Assembly (NCBI RefSeq): GCF_008629695.1
Contig: NZ_VWSH01000003.1
Coordinates: forward strand, 619,688 to 683,687
DNA: 64,000 nt
Direction: 5' to 3'
Origin: Taibaiella lutea
GTDB lineage: Bacteria > Bacteroidota > Bacteroidia > Chitinophagales > Chitinophagaceae
In this document: positions 8,534 through 17,478 of the stretch, one piece after another
How the letters are laid out: each line of letters begins with the position of its first letter
Position numbering within the stretch: position 1 is the first letter of the stretch
Translations under genes and position numbers: made by a program
Notes under the pieces: generated by a model
The model's database searches: none
The model's input: only the letters and a program-made list of their open reading frames with translations
What the model was told of the DNA's origin: nothing

Positions 8534-9934
8534 TTACAATTCCCTCACGCTAATTCCGGTCATTTTCCTGTACAGATCAATAGCATACAAATCTGTCATG
8601 CCGGAAACATAATCAACTACAGACTGAAGGTTTTGATACAAAAATGCATCGCCATTTTGTATCGGGAATTGTTGTGAAATAAGCTGCAATAATTTTGCTG
8701 ATTTAGCACGATGCGGTTCAAAAACTGCTTCTACAAAAGCTTTTAACAATGCGCCTATTATGTGAAAGCCTGCTATTTCTATCTCAACAACCGGTTTATA
8801 ATTATAAACATGCTGATAAGAATAGGTGTTTATTTCTTTTAAAAGCTGCTGGTCTTTTTCCGGCAGCAAATCCATCAGTGATTTTTCCAACCGGCCTTCC
8901 AGTATTTGCTGTTCATTATCTAAAAAGATTGAGGATACCTTCTGCGTCATCAAACCAATCCATATAGCCCGTATGTATTGTACTTTCTGATTCGGATCTC
9001 TGATATCTTTCAGCTTTTCATTAATTTTTTCATAGGAATTATAACCCTTCTCTTCTTTGAAAAAAGGCAGGAATAACTCCTGGATTTTCTCAAGTGAAGT
9101 AATGCCCAAACGATGCGCATCTTCCAGATCAATTACTCTGTAACAAATATCATCGGCTGCTTCTGTAAGAAATACATAAGGATGGCGCACGTATACATTC
9201 TCAAAACCATCTTTCCTTAAAATGCCTAATTCATTTGCCAGCGATTGATAAGTATTGACTTCGGTATCAAAGAAACCCGACTTTTTACAGCTGATATAGC
9301 CACTGGCTTTATTAAAACCATTCGCAGATGTGCAGGGGTATTTTACAATGGAAGCTAATGTTGTCAAAGTAAGATTATAGCCGCCGGATACAGGCTCGTT
9401 AAAAGCATGTATAAGGATTCTGAATGCATTGCTATTGCCTTCAAATTTTTGAAAATCTTTTAACTGATTGGGCGTTAATGCCGTATTCAGTTTTTGCATT
9501 GTTGCGGCATCCAGTTCATTGAAATAAGCCCTGATAGCATCTTCTCCGCTATGGCCAAACGGAGGATTCCCGATATCATGCGCTAAACAGGCCGATGCAA
9601 TTACTGTGGCGAGCTCATATCTGTAAAACTCCTGAAAAGAAAAGGGAGCATTTTTATATTTATCTGCAATGGCAGAACCAACCATTCTTCCAAGAGAACG
9701 CCCTACTGAAGCAACTTCGAGACTATGCGTCAACCTGTTGTGGACAAACACCGGGCCCGGCAATGGAAAAACCTGTGTTTTATTCTGCAACCTCCGGAAG
9801 GCCGAAGAAAAAACAATTCGGTCATAGTCTCTTAAAAAAGAGGTACGTAATTTATCGGGATTTATGGTCTTATCATCGGCATCACCGCTGCGGCGAGCAG
9901 TAAATAGTTTGTCCCATTGCATGGATTGTTGCAT
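8534..9934 (-). CDS. dgt: Deoxyguanosinetriphosphate triphosphohydrolase (dGTPase)
   Basis: 466-residue HD-domain dNTP triphosphohydrolase. The N-terminal FSSAFRRLQNKTQVFPLPG, HNRLTHSLEVASVGRSLG and HDIGNPPFGHSGE carry the metal-binding His and Asp residues; EAADDICYRVIDLEDAH carries the second-half signature. It hydrolyses dGTP to deoxyguanosine and triphosphate and adjusts dNTP pools; dGTPase-like HD proteins can also limit phage. It is convergent with the sanA-like gene with 6 bp between stops. Confidence 0.93.
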   Translation of the reverse strand: MQQSMQWDKLFTARRSGDADDKTINPDKLRTSFLRDYDRIVFSSAFRRLQNKTQVFPLPGPVFVHNRLTHSLEVASVGRSLGRMVGSAIADKYKNAPFSFQEFYRYELATVIASACLAHDIGNPPFGHSGEDAIRAYFNELDAATMQKLNTALTPNQLKDFQKFEGNSNAFRILIHAFNEPVSGGYNLTLTTLASIVKYPCTSANGFNKASGYISCKKSGFFDTEVNTYQSLANELGILRKDGFENVYVRHPYVFLTEAADDICYRVIDLEDAHRLGITSLEKIQELFLPFFKEEKGYNSYEKINEKLKDIRDPNQKVQYIRAIWIGLMTQKVSSIFLDNEQQILEGRLEKSLMDLLPEKDQQLLKEINTYSYQHVYNYKPVVEIEIAGFHIIGALLKAFVEAVFEPHRAKSAKLLQLISQQFPIQNGDAFLYQNLQSVVDYVSGMTDLYAIDLYRKMTGISVREL

Positions 9935-9975
9935 GAGGCGAAGATAAGAATTGTCGGCGTTTTCAATGTGTTCAT

Positions 9976-11070
9976 TTAAAAGTCAAGGTTCTGGGGTTCT
10001 CCTTTCAGGCGGCGGGCGGCAAGGATTCTGTTTGTATAAAAATCAATGAGCCAGCGGTCATTCCTGTCGCAGGGAAATGCGATTCCCATTTCCTTGTTCA
10101 TTTTGTATTGTTCCCATGCATCGGGTAGGGCCTCTATTATTTTTTTCCTTTTGTATTGATCTGTTGCCTTCCGTATCCCTTCTATCCAGTTTCCATTTGA
10201 TTCAATAGGTATTTCTTCTTCGGCTGCTAAAAGCGTATCGATATAATAATTCAAATCACTTCTTTGGTAGCTGTTTTTATAATTCCAGACGTCGCTTGTG
10301 AATGCTTCTTTTACTTCGTTCGATTCAAATGTATTTACAAAGTATGCTGTTATCTCTTTATCATACGTATGAAGGTAAGGCCTTTCATCTCTTTCAATCT
10401 TTTTTTCAGGCTTCTCTTTCTTTTTGTCAACAAGCTCTTTTTGAAAAATATCTAAATATTCCTCTTCTTTCCCACCTCTGATATCGGGAAGTAAAAGCAA
10501 AGCATCGGCACCTGTTCTTACATTTACAAAATCATACCATTCCGGAAAACTCCGGTAGGCTTCCTTATCATCTCTTTCAGCTTTTTTTATTTCTTCATAA
10601 TCCTGCCAGCCATGGGTAAAGGCCTGGCTATCTTCATCGAGGTCCCTTCCCGGAAATTCAAGATAGTCTATGTAGAGATCTAACTCTTCACGGGTGATGG
10701 GCTCCAGGAAAGGGCAGTTTAAAATATCAGATTCCCAATACGTAAACTCACAACTCAGTTTTATGCCTTCAATCGTTATATGCTCAGCGCGCCAATAACA
10801 TTGCAGGTCAAATAATTTTTTCTGCAGGATATTCTCAAGATGGTAGAAGGCCTCTTTTATCCATTCTACACTTTCATCGTTCATCATTCTCAGACATTCG
10901 TCTTTATTCGTCATCCATCTTTCTTTGCTGTCTATATAATGATTGATGAAGCGCTCTATCGAATCTGCCCTGAATTTTGAAAAGTATTGTTGAATGGCAT
11001 CATTTTCCTTTATTTCATGCAGCCATTTTGTTCTTTGTTCTTCCTGTTCAGGTGTTAATTCCTTTGCCAT
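9976..11070 (-). CDS. Uncharacterised acidic protein
   Basis: 364 residues from the ATG at 11070 (MAKELTPEQEEQRTKWL). No family was recognised. It has no signal peptide or membrane segment, is rich in Glu, Asp, Lys and aromatic residues, and has a charged linker (DKKKEKPEKKIERDERP) at about two-thirds of its length separating two probably helical parts. Ends in RRLKGEPQNLDF. The frame is open 21 codons further to 11133, but those residues do not look like the rest. It follows a small open frame (11088-11270) and precedes dgt on the same strand. Confidence 0.6.
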   Translation of the reverse strand: MAKELTPEQEEQRTKWLHEIKENDAIQQYFSKFRADSIERFINHYIDSKERWMTNKDECLRMMNDESVEWIKEAFYHLENILQKKLFDLQCYWRAEHITIEGIKLSCEFTYWESDILNCPFLEPITREELDLYIDYLEFPGRDLDEDSQAFTHGWQDYEEIKKAERDDKEAYRSFPEWYDFVNVRTGADALLLLPDIRGGKEEEYLDIFQKELVDKKKEKPEKKIERDERPYLHTYDKEITAYFVNTFESNEVKEAFTSDVWNYKNSYQRSDLNYYIDTLLAAEEEIPIESNGNWIEGIRKATDQYKRKKIIEALPDAWEQYKMNKEMGIAFPCDRNDRWLIDFYTNRILAARRLKGEPQNLDF

Positions 11071-11087
11071 AGAAATTTTTTTAGAGT

Positions 11088-11270
11088 TCAAATCTTCGGG
11101 CTCGTCACAAAAACAGCGGCCTTTAAATAGCAACTATTAATAGCTTTATTGTTTCCGTAGCCAATCCCATATCCAGGTTTATTTTCATTAGATGATTGGT
11201 ATTGGGGCATAGGCTTTCTTTTTATGCTTTTTAATACATCAAATATATTCAAATTGATGTTATAATACAA
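11088..11270 (-). CDS. Possible small peptide gene upstream of the acidic protein
   Basis: Open frame of 60 codons; an internal ATG gives 40 residues starting MPQYQSSNENKPGYGIG. It has a Gly/Tyr-rich stretch (GYGIGYGNN), a single Cys and a hydrophobic end. Its stop lies 17 bp before the start of the acidic protein gene on the same strand. No homology is recognised and no clear promoter was seen, so it may be a chance open frame. Confidence 0.2.
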   Translation of the reverse strand: MYYNINLNIFDVLKSIKRKPMPQYQSSNENKPGYGIGYGNNKAINSCYLKAAVFVTSPKI

Positions 11271-11494
11271 ATAATTACTTCAACCTCTTTATAATAGTCC
11301 AAAAAAGGGTTTATTTACTTTTTAGCAAACATGAAGTATGCTTTTGCAAATTAATAAACGGAAATTTTCAAAAGAAATTATGCGGAGAAGTTCAAATATT
11401 TAAGAATATTGCTGAATGCAAATAGGCTGGATATAACAGACGTCAATTCATCTTTCTGCAGGGTCCAAAAGTCTGTATTAAATGTTTTCAGGCA

Positions 11495-11521
11495 TAAAAA
11501 AAGACGCATCAAGGGCGTCTT
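11495..11521 (-). terminator. Terminator after comA
   Basis: Stem AAGACGC/GCGTCTT with a T run on the minus strand, 20 bp past the comA stop. The rest of 11271-11494 shows no gene or clear structure. Confidence 0.75.
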
Positions 11522-11540
11522 CAATATTCAAAATATCTCT

Positions 11541-12305
11541 TTACTTATCCCGATACAAATCAAATGTATCGCTTCTCAAACCAATGCGCATTGCTTCCAA
11601 AGGAATCACTTCATTCGGGGCAATATTGCCAAGGTTTGCATTGCAGCCAAGGAGCTGTATAAAATAAAGTTGCTGGGCTTTTTGGGGAGCTTCCCATATT
11701 ATTTTTTCCTGCGGAATTTTGGTCAGGATTTCATCTACCAACCCTTCCCTTACCTCTCCTGTACCTCTGTAAATACCTATATTTCCTGCCTCGCGCGCTT
11801 CTGCAATTACATAAGATGATCCTGCACTTAATTCTGCCGTCATCTGTTCAATCCATTTGTAAGGAGCCATTACATGCGAAGCATCTTTACTGCCCACTTC
11901 GGATAAAACCGTAAACCCTTCTTTTACCAGGCGTTCTATAATCTTACATTTATCAGTATGTGGAATAGAAACGGAACCATCTGAAACTTCTACGTATGTA
12001 ATCCCGTATTCTTTTGCCCCGTTTATATAATCGTCCAATTGATCGCGGACCAGAAAAGCCTCAAACAGTGTACCGCCAAAATAAACAGGAATATTGTTTT
12101 CTCTGTAAATATTCAATTTTTCATTCAGGTTACCACTTACGTAGGGTGTTCCGAACCCGAGCTTTACTATATCTGTATAAGGTTTGGCAACAGATAAAAA
12201 GTTTTGTACATCCGCCGTTCCCATCCCTTTGTCCATAACCATATTTAAACCATAAGTACGAGGGGGCTGGGTGCGTTCCGGCATTTGCTTTAAAGAAAAT
12301 TTCAT
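11541..12305 (-). CDS. comA: Phosphosulfolactate synthase (ComA)
   Basis: 254-residue TIM-barrel protein of the ComA family, which adds sulfite to phosphoenolpyruvate to give (2R)-3-phosphosulfolactate. Family features: RTYGLNMVMDKGMG near the N-terminus, DIVKLGFGT, VYFGGTLFEAF, VEVSDGSVSIP, LSEVGSKD and VIAEAREAGNIGIY. A likely ComB phosphatase is encoded at 60856-61584, 49 kb away. In Bacteroidota the sulfolactate made could feed cysteate and sulfonolipid synthesis (inference). It has its own promoter box and terminator. Confidence 0.88.
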   Translation of the reverse strand: MKFSLKQMPERTQPPRTYGLNMVMDKGMGTADVQNFLSVAKPYTDIVKLGFGTPYVSGNLNEKLNIYRENNIPVYFGGTLFEAFLVRDQLDDYINGAKEYGITYVEVSDGSVSIPHTDKCKIIERLVKEGFTVLSEVGSKDASHVMAPYKWIEQMTAELSAGSSYVIAEAREAGNIGIYRGTGEVREGLVDEILTKIPQEKIIWEAPQKAQQLYFIQLLGCNANLGNIAPNEVIPLEAMRIGLRSDTFDLYRDK

Positions 12306-12358
12306 GTTTATCCGTTGGATTTTTTTGCCTTGTGTTCTGCTTTAATGAATATCGGGAG

Positions 12359-12366
12359 CAAAAATA
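12359..12366 (-). promoter_or_regulatory. -7 promoter box for comA
   Basis: CAAAAATA (TATTTTTG on the minus strand), 53 bp upstream of the comA start. Confidence 0.5.
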
Positions 12367-12514
12367 AGGGATAATCGTTTTATTCTGTAGCGTTAACTAA
12401 TTTGTAAATATTAATTGCCCGATTGATAAATCCTTATCATGAACAATTCTTCTTATAAGGAGAAATAAATAAACTATCGGTAAACATAATGGGTATTAGC
12501 TTAATTTCGCGCCC

Positions 12515-13798
12515 ATGATAAACAGAAAAGTGGCTCCGCCGATTCACGATGCTATCAGTTTTGAATTTAAACTGCAAGACATCCAAAAGGAAATATTTCA
12601 AAATAATGTTCCTTTATGGTGGTTGAATGCCGGAACGCAGGATGTGATACAGCTGGACTGGGTATTTGATGCCGGTCTGTGGCACGAACAACAAACATCT
12701 GTTGCACAGGCTGTGGCGGCTATTCTCAGAAATGGCACGCATTCCAGATCTGCTAAAGAAATCAATGAAGCGATTGAATTTTTCGGCGCATCTTTAAAGG
12801 TTTCGCCTAATAACGATTACACTATCATAAGCCTCCACACGCTTTCAAAACATCTGGGCGCTTTGTTGCCCGTTATTCGTGAAATTATTACGGAGGCGGC
12901 TTTTGCGGAACAAGAACTGGAAATTTATAAAATAAATGCACAGCAAAGATTGGCTGTAAACCTTCGTCAGTGTGAATTTGTCGCCAACAGGCATATCGAT
13001 GTTTATCTTTTCGGAAAACAGCATCCTTATGGAAGGTTTACAGAACCTGCCGATTTGATAGCGCTGAATAGCGCTAATCTTATTGATTTTCATAAACATC
13101 ATTATAAAGCAAACAATTGTAAGATGTTTATGGCGGGAAAAATAGGAAAGGCGGAAGTGGCACTGGTTAATGAATATTTTGGTAAAGAAAATTGGGGCGG
13201 CACAGAGGCCACACCCATCATGCACCACACTTTAACGCCGGCCGCAGAAAAGAAACACAGTATATTGAATGATGAAACCGGCGTGCAGGCTGCAATAAGA
13301 ATTGCGCGTGATTTTCCGACAAGAAGCCATCCGGATTTTACGCCGATGATAGTGCTTAACACTATTTTTGGCGGTTATTTCGGTTCAAGGTTAATGGCAA
13401 ATATCAGGGAAGAAAAAGGCTATACTTATGGCATATATTCCCAGATATATAATTATAAACATGCCGGGGCATTATTGATTGGAACGGAAGCCGGGAGAGA
13501 TGTCAGCCGCCAAACGGTTGAAGAAGTTTATAAGGAAATGGATATTATTTGCAGTGAAAGAGTGGATGAAGAAGAATTATTATTGGTTCAGAACTATTTA
13601 CTGGGCAATCTTTTAGGCGATCTGGACGGACCGTTCTCCATTCTTCAAAGGTGGAAGAATCTTATTCTGAATGATTTTACCGTTGAGCATTTCAATCAAA
13701 ACATTGAAATTTATAAAACTATTACACCGGCAAAGCTTCAGGAACTGGCACAACGTTATCTGAATAAAGAAGATTATTATGAATTGGTGGTGATATAG
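12515..13798 (+). CDS. M16 (insulinase-like) family protein lacking the zinc motif
   Basis: 427 residues with the two-domain M16 fold. The C-terminal half has IRIARDFPTRSHPDF, GGYFGSRLMANIREEKGY and the substrate-pocket Arg/Tyr segment REEKGYTYGIYS. Where catalytic members carry HxxEH, before the GTHSRSAKEINEAIE helix, this protein has AVAAILRN, so it should bind no zinc. Non-catalytic M16 chains normally pair with a catalytic subunit, yet neither neighbour encodes one. It may partner with a chain encoded elsewhere. Confidence 0.85.
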   Translation: MINRKVAPPIHDAISFEFKLQDIQKEIFQNNVPLWWLNAGTQDVIQLDWVFDAGLWHEQQTSVAQAVAAILRNGTHSRSAKEINEAIEFFGASLKVSPNNDYTIISLHTLSKHLGALLPVIREIITEAAFAEQELEIYKINAQQRLAVNLRQCEFVANRHIDVYLFGKQHPYGRFTEPADLIALNSANLIDFHKHHYKANNCKMFMAGKIGKAEVALVNEYFGKENWGGTEATPIMHHTLTPAAEKKHSILNDETGVQAAIRIARDFPTRSHPDFTPMIVLNTIFGGYFGSRLMANIREEKGYTYGIYSQIYNYKHAGALLIGTEAGRDVSRQTVEEVYKEMDIICSERVDEEELLLVQNYLLGNLLGDLDGPFSILQRWKNLILNDFTVEHFNQNIEIYKTITPAKLQELAQRYLNKEDYYELVVI

Positions 13799-13925
13799 TC
13801 AATAGTTATTTGTGAATGGAGAATGAAACTGACTTATAATCACAGCATTTAATTTATTGTCCTGTTCACGATTGCCTATTCACTACAAAAAGTTTTACCT
13901 TTACAGCCTCAATTAATTTAGAACT

Positions 13926-14879
13926 ATGCAGTTTTTAGATTTCGAAAAACCTCTTGAGGAATTGAATTCCCAATTAGAGAAAATTAAAGTGCTTGCGGAA
14001 AAGAATCATGTGGATATGTCGGCATCTGTAACGCAACTTGAAACATCGATAGAAGAAACCCGTGCTCATATATATAAAAATCTTACTCCCTGGCAAAGGG
14101 TACAGTTAAGCCGCCATCCGGAAAGGCCTTATACAAACTATTATATCAGCCGCATGTGCAATAAATTCACCGAACTGTTTGGTGATCGTAATGTAGGCGA
14201 CGATAAAGCAATTGTCGGCGGTTTTGCCGAGATTGACGGTGAAAAAATAATGCTAATAGGCCACCAAAAAGGCACAAATACCAAAATGCGTCAATTGCGT
14301 AATTTCGGTATGGCTAATCCCGAAGGTTATCGAAAAGCATTACGTTTGATGAAGATGGCTGAAAAGTTCAACCGTCCTATTCTTACTTTAATTGATACGC
14401 CCGGTGCATTCCCCGGTCTGGAAGCAGAAGAGCGCGGACAAGGCGAAGCTATTGCCCGCAACCTGTTTGAAATGATTAATCTTAAAGTCCCTGTTATTTG
14501 TATCATCATTGGTGAAGGTGCAAGTGGCGGCGCTTTAGGCATTGGCATCGGAGACAGGGTTGTAATGCTTGAAAATACCTGGTACACGGTTATTTCGCCA
14601 GAAAACTGTTCTACTATTCTTTGGCGTAGCTGGGATTACAAGGTTCAGGCTGCCGAGCAATTGCATTTGACATCTACCGATATGTCGGGCTTTGGTTTGG
14701 TAGATGACGTGCTGCGTGAACCTGTAGGCGGAGCGCACAGCCAACCTGATGAAATGGCTAATTCCCTTAAGGAATATGTATTGAAAACATTGGCAGAATT
14801 GAAAAAGATAAATCCCGAAAAGCGCATTGAGCAAAGGATTGAGAAGTTTTCAAATATGGGTTTTTACGAAGAATTGTAA
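13926..14879 (+). CDS. accA: Acetyl-CoA carboxylase carboxyltransferase subunit alpha
   Basis: 317 residues, normal for AccA. Crotonase-fold motifs include [50 protein letters not shown] and [15 protein letters not shown]. With AccD it moves the carboxyl group from biotin to acetyl-CoA, the first step of fatty acid synthesis. accD is not adjacent. A near-consensus -7 box (TACCTTTA) lies about 25 bp before the start. A strong 15-bp hairpin follows. Confidence 0.96.
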   Translation: MQFLDFEKPLEELNSQLEKIKVLAEKNHVDMSASVTQLETSIEETRAHIYKNLTPWQRVQLSRHPERPYTNYYISRMCNKFTELFGDRNVGDDKAIVGGFAEIDGEKIMLIGHQKGTNTKMRQLRNFGMANPEGYRKALRLMKMAEKFNRPILTLIDTPGAFPGLEAEERGQGEAIARNLFEMINLKVPVICIIIGEGASGGALGIGIGDRVVMLENTWYTVISPENCSTILWRSWDYKVQAAEQLHLTSTDMSGFGLVDDVLREPVGGAHSQPDEMANSLKEYVLKTLAELKKINPEKRIEQRIEKFSNMGFYEEL

Positions 14880-14905
14880 TTTCAGAATTTATAAGGTTAA
14901 ACATA

Positions 14906-14943
14906 AAACCTTACAGGTTTTGAAACCTGTAAGGTTTCTTTCT
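14906..14943 (+). terminator. Terminator after accA
   Basis: Perfect 15-bp inverted repeat (14906-14920 and 14923-14937) with a two-base gap, then CTTTCTTT. Confidence 0.85.
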
Positions 14944-14976
14944 TTAGAATAATACTAAACACTTAAATCAAATACC

Positions 14977-15834
14977 ATGTTCGAAGGTACCGGCGTAGCG
15001 CTTGTTACGCCATTTACAAACGACAATGCGGTTGATTACACTGCTCTTGGAAAAATCATTGACAACGTCATTGAAGGCGGTGTCCAGTTTCTTGTAGCGC
15101 TTGGAACAACTGCCGAAACGCCAACGCTTTCTAAAGCAGAAAAGAAGCAGATATTGAATTTTGTACTGGATCATAACAAGGGCCGGGTGCCCGTCGTTGT
15201 GGGCATCGGCGAAAACAGTACACAGGCGTTGCTCGATACAATGGCTGAATATCCGATGGATAAAGTGCAGGGCATTTTAAGCGTAGTACCATATTACAAC
15301 AAGCCTTTGCAGGAAGGCATTTATCAACATTTCAAAACATTGGCTTCAGCTACCGATTTACCTGTCATTCTTTACAATGTTCCGGGAAGAACGGTAACCA
15401 ATATGCTGCCCGATACAGCAATTCGTCTGGCAAACGAATTTAAAAATATTGTTGCCATTAAGGAAGCAAGCGGCAATATTCCGCAATGCATGGAGCTGGT
15501 AGCAAAAGCTCCGGCTCATTTCACTGTTTTAAGCGGAGACGACAATCTTGTGGTGGCACAGGCTGCCATTGGGATGAAAGGCGTGATTTCTGTTGCTGCT
15601 AATTGTTATGCAAAAGACTTTTGCGCAATGGTACAGCACTCTCTGAAAAACGAAATGGAAGAAGCGCGTAAATTACATTATCAATTACTGCGTCGAATAG
15701 ATTTATTATTTGCTGAAGGAAACCCGACCGGAGTGAAATATGTTCTGTATTCACAAGGTGTTTGCGAAAATATTTTGCGTTTACCATTGGTCCCGGCAAC
15801 AGAAGCCTTACAGAAAGCTTTTGCTTCAGCATAA
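14977..15834 (+). CDS. dapA: 4-hydroxy-tetrahydrodipicolinate synthase
   Basis: 285 residues. It condenses pyruvate with aspartate semialdehyde in the lysine/diaminopimelate pathway. Visible features: GTGVALVTPFTNDNAVDY at the N-terminus, LGTTAETPTLS (pyruvate binding), VPYYNKPLQEG, catalytic Tyr in LYNVPGRT and Schiff-base Lys in VAIKEASGN. Length is normal and all key residues are present. Confidence 0.96.
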   Translation: MFEGTGVALVTPFTNDNAVDYTALGKIIDNVIEGGVQFLVALGTTAETPTLSKAEKKQILNFVLDHNKGRVPVVVGIGENSTQALLDTMAEYPMDKVQGILSVVPYYNKPLQEGIYQHFKTLASATDLPVILYNVPGRTVTNMLPDTAIRLANEFKNIVAIKEASGNIPQCMELVAKAPAHFTVLSGDDNLVVAQAAIGMKGVISVAANCYAKDFCAMVQHSLKNEMEEARKLHYQLLRRIDLLFAEGNPTGVKYVLYSQGVCENILRLPLVPATEALQKAFASA

Positions 15835-15854
15835 TTTTATTGGAATATATTTAA

Positions 15855-15888
15855 AAAGCCAATGACTGCAATGTTATTGGCTCTTTGC
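15855..15888 (+). terminator. Terminator after dapA
   Basis: Ten-base stem (15857-15866 with 15873-15882, one G-T and one mismatch) around AGCCAAT/ATTGGCT, then CTTTGCTTT. Confidence 0.7.
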
Positions 15889-15949
15889 TTTCAGGAACGA
15901 TATATTTCCTGATTTATAATAAAAGCCTTTCTTTTTCGTTCATTGAAAT

Positions 15950-16618
15950 ATGTCGTATAAAGTAAAGCTCCTGTTATTGCTGGTTTCTGTTTTATCCATA
16001 AAAGCATTCGCTCAAAGCGACTATAAAGTACATTTTGGTATAACCGGCACCTTTTCCGGCAAATTGAGCTTTTTAGATCAGGACGGCAAAACGACTGAGC
16101 ACTACAAACCTTTGGCTGCCGTTCAATCAACCGTTGCATTGTATATTGAAGACCCTAATACACTTTCATTCCTTTTAAAATTAGGCGTGGTGTATGATTA
16201 TGTTGAATATTTGGTAAACAATAATACAGGATTGCAAGTCAGCACAGAGCAACAAAACCTTATACTTAACCCCGAAGTGCTATTCCCTTTATCCAATCAG
16301 AAATTCAAATTAGGCGCAGGCATTGGTTTAGAATACCTTTTAGGAAAATTTCTTTCATTGAATGGCTTAAGTAGTACGGAAATTGACAAGGTATATTATT
16401 ACGGAAATATGGATAAAAAGCAAAGGAACCTTATACCCTTTATTAATGTCAATTGCTGGTATGAATTGAATCCAAAGGTCTGGTTTGCTATTGGCATCAA
16501 GCAACCCTTATTAAGCAGTTATTACAAAAATGAAACGATGGATTTCGATGGAACATCTTTTAATTTAAGACATCAGCCTACTTACTTTTCCGCATCTGTA
16601 TTTTATCAGATCTTTTAA
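15950..16618 (+). CDS. Small outer-membrane beta-barrel protein
   Basis: 222 residues with a signal peptide (MSYKVKLLLLLVSVLSIKAFAQ, cleavage after FAQ). The mature protein alternates polar and hydrophobic residues in strands and ends with an aromatic (SASVFYQIF), as in porin-like outer-membrane barrels. Glycine- and aromatic-rich strands such as LGAGIGLEYLLGKF support this. It resembles the protein at 23524-24168 in size and design. Function unknown. Confidence 0.7.
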   Translation: MSYKVKLLLLLVSVLSIKAFAQSDYKVHFGITGTFSGKLSFLDQDGKTTEHYKPLAAVQSTVALYIEDPNTLSFLLKLGVVYDYVEYLVNNNTGLQVSTEQQNLILNPEVLFPLSNQKFKLGAGIGLEYLLGKFLSLNGLSSTEIDKVYYYGNMDKKQRNLIPFINVNCWYELNPKVWFAIGIKQPLLSSYYKNETMDFDGTSFNLRHQPTYFSASVFYQIF

Positions 16619-16624
16619 CCGTTC

Positions 16625-17329
16625 TTACAAGTCGCCCAACTGCGGCCTCAAAACAATATGTTCCACTACAGCTTGTTTTGAAAGATTATAAGTACTCCAC
16701 AATATTTCTGCAATATCTTCTGCTTTCATAATTCTTTCCTGCGCAATGCCGCTGCTGCTCCAGCTGTTACTCCATGTTGCTCCGGGACTGATGGCCGTTA
16801 CTTTAATACCTTCATTCCTCAATTCGTACCTGAGATTTTCGGTAAATCCCAATAAAGCATACTTTGTTATGCTATAAGCGCCTCCGTTAGGATAGGCCTG
16901 TAAAGAGGCTACAGAGCATAAATTGAAGATGTGGCCCGATTGATATTGTTTCATAGCCGGCAATAAGCAACGGGTCAGATGATATGCACTGAAAAGGTTT
17001 GTGTCCATCATGTTCTCCAATTGATCGTCTGCTTCTATTGCCAGGTTACCCTGGGCAAAAATGCCGGCATTGTTTACAAGAATATCTATCTTCTTAAAAT
17101 TGTCTAAAATGTTTTTTGCAAATTCTTTTACCGCCTCTTTTTTGCTCACATCCACATTTTGCATAAATATTTTGCTTGTGGGATAATTACGCTCCCATTC
17201 ATCATGCAAATCACGCAACTGATTGGTGCTCCTTGCGCAAACAGCAACGTCAAAGCCTTGCTGCAAAAGCTTTTCGGCAATTGCTCTTCCTATTCCTTTT
17301 GTTGCTCCGGTAATGACCGCTGTCGGCAT
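16625..17329 (-). CDS. Short-chain dehydrogenase/reductase
   Basis: 234 residues with a classical SDR Rossmann fold: TGATKGIG for cofactor binding, NNAG strand, active-site Ser (LCSVAS) and the YxxxK pair in AYSITKYA. Probably NADP(H)-dependent; FabG-like or sepiapterin-reductase-like, substrate unknown. The frame extends to 17407, but the ATG at 17329 (MPTAVITGATKG) fits the family and has a -7 box at 17368-17375. Its stop lies 6 bp past the stop of the convergent barrel gene. Confidence 0.87.
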   Translation of the reverse strand: MPTAVITGATKGIGRAIAEKLLQQGFDVAVCARSTNQLRDLHDEWERNYPTSKIFMQNVDVSKKEAVKEFAKNILDNFKKIDILVNNAGIFAQGNLAIEADDQLENMMDTNLFSAYHLTRCLLPAMKQYQSGHIFNLCSVASLQAYPNGGAYSITKYALLGFTENLRYELRNEGIKVTAISPGATWSNSWSSSGIAQERIMKAEDIAEILWSTYNLSKQAVVEHIVLRPQLGDL

Positions 17330-17367
17330 AGTTTCCTGTTTATAAAAGCTGAAATTTATTTTGACTG

Positions 17368-17375
17368 CAAAAATA
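17368..17375 (-). promoter_or_regulatory. -7 promoter box for SDR gene
   Basis: CAAAAATA (TATTTTTG on the minus strand), 38 bp upstream of the chosen start. Confidence 0.5.
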
Positions 17376-17478
17376 ACCTTTAAGCCTTTGTTTTGTTGTA
17401 TTGCCAAACAAAATATAAATAGAGTACGGCTATATTTTCGTCTTTATTATATCAGGTTTGCTTAATTTGCTAATAATA

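Noticed and set aside
11409-11819. 136-codon plus-strand frame
   Set aside because: Antisense to comA, which has complete family motifs.
12430-12466. CCTTAT/ATAAGG dyad upstream of the M16 gene
   Set aside because: Six-base arms with a long spacer in AT-rich sequence; too weak to call.
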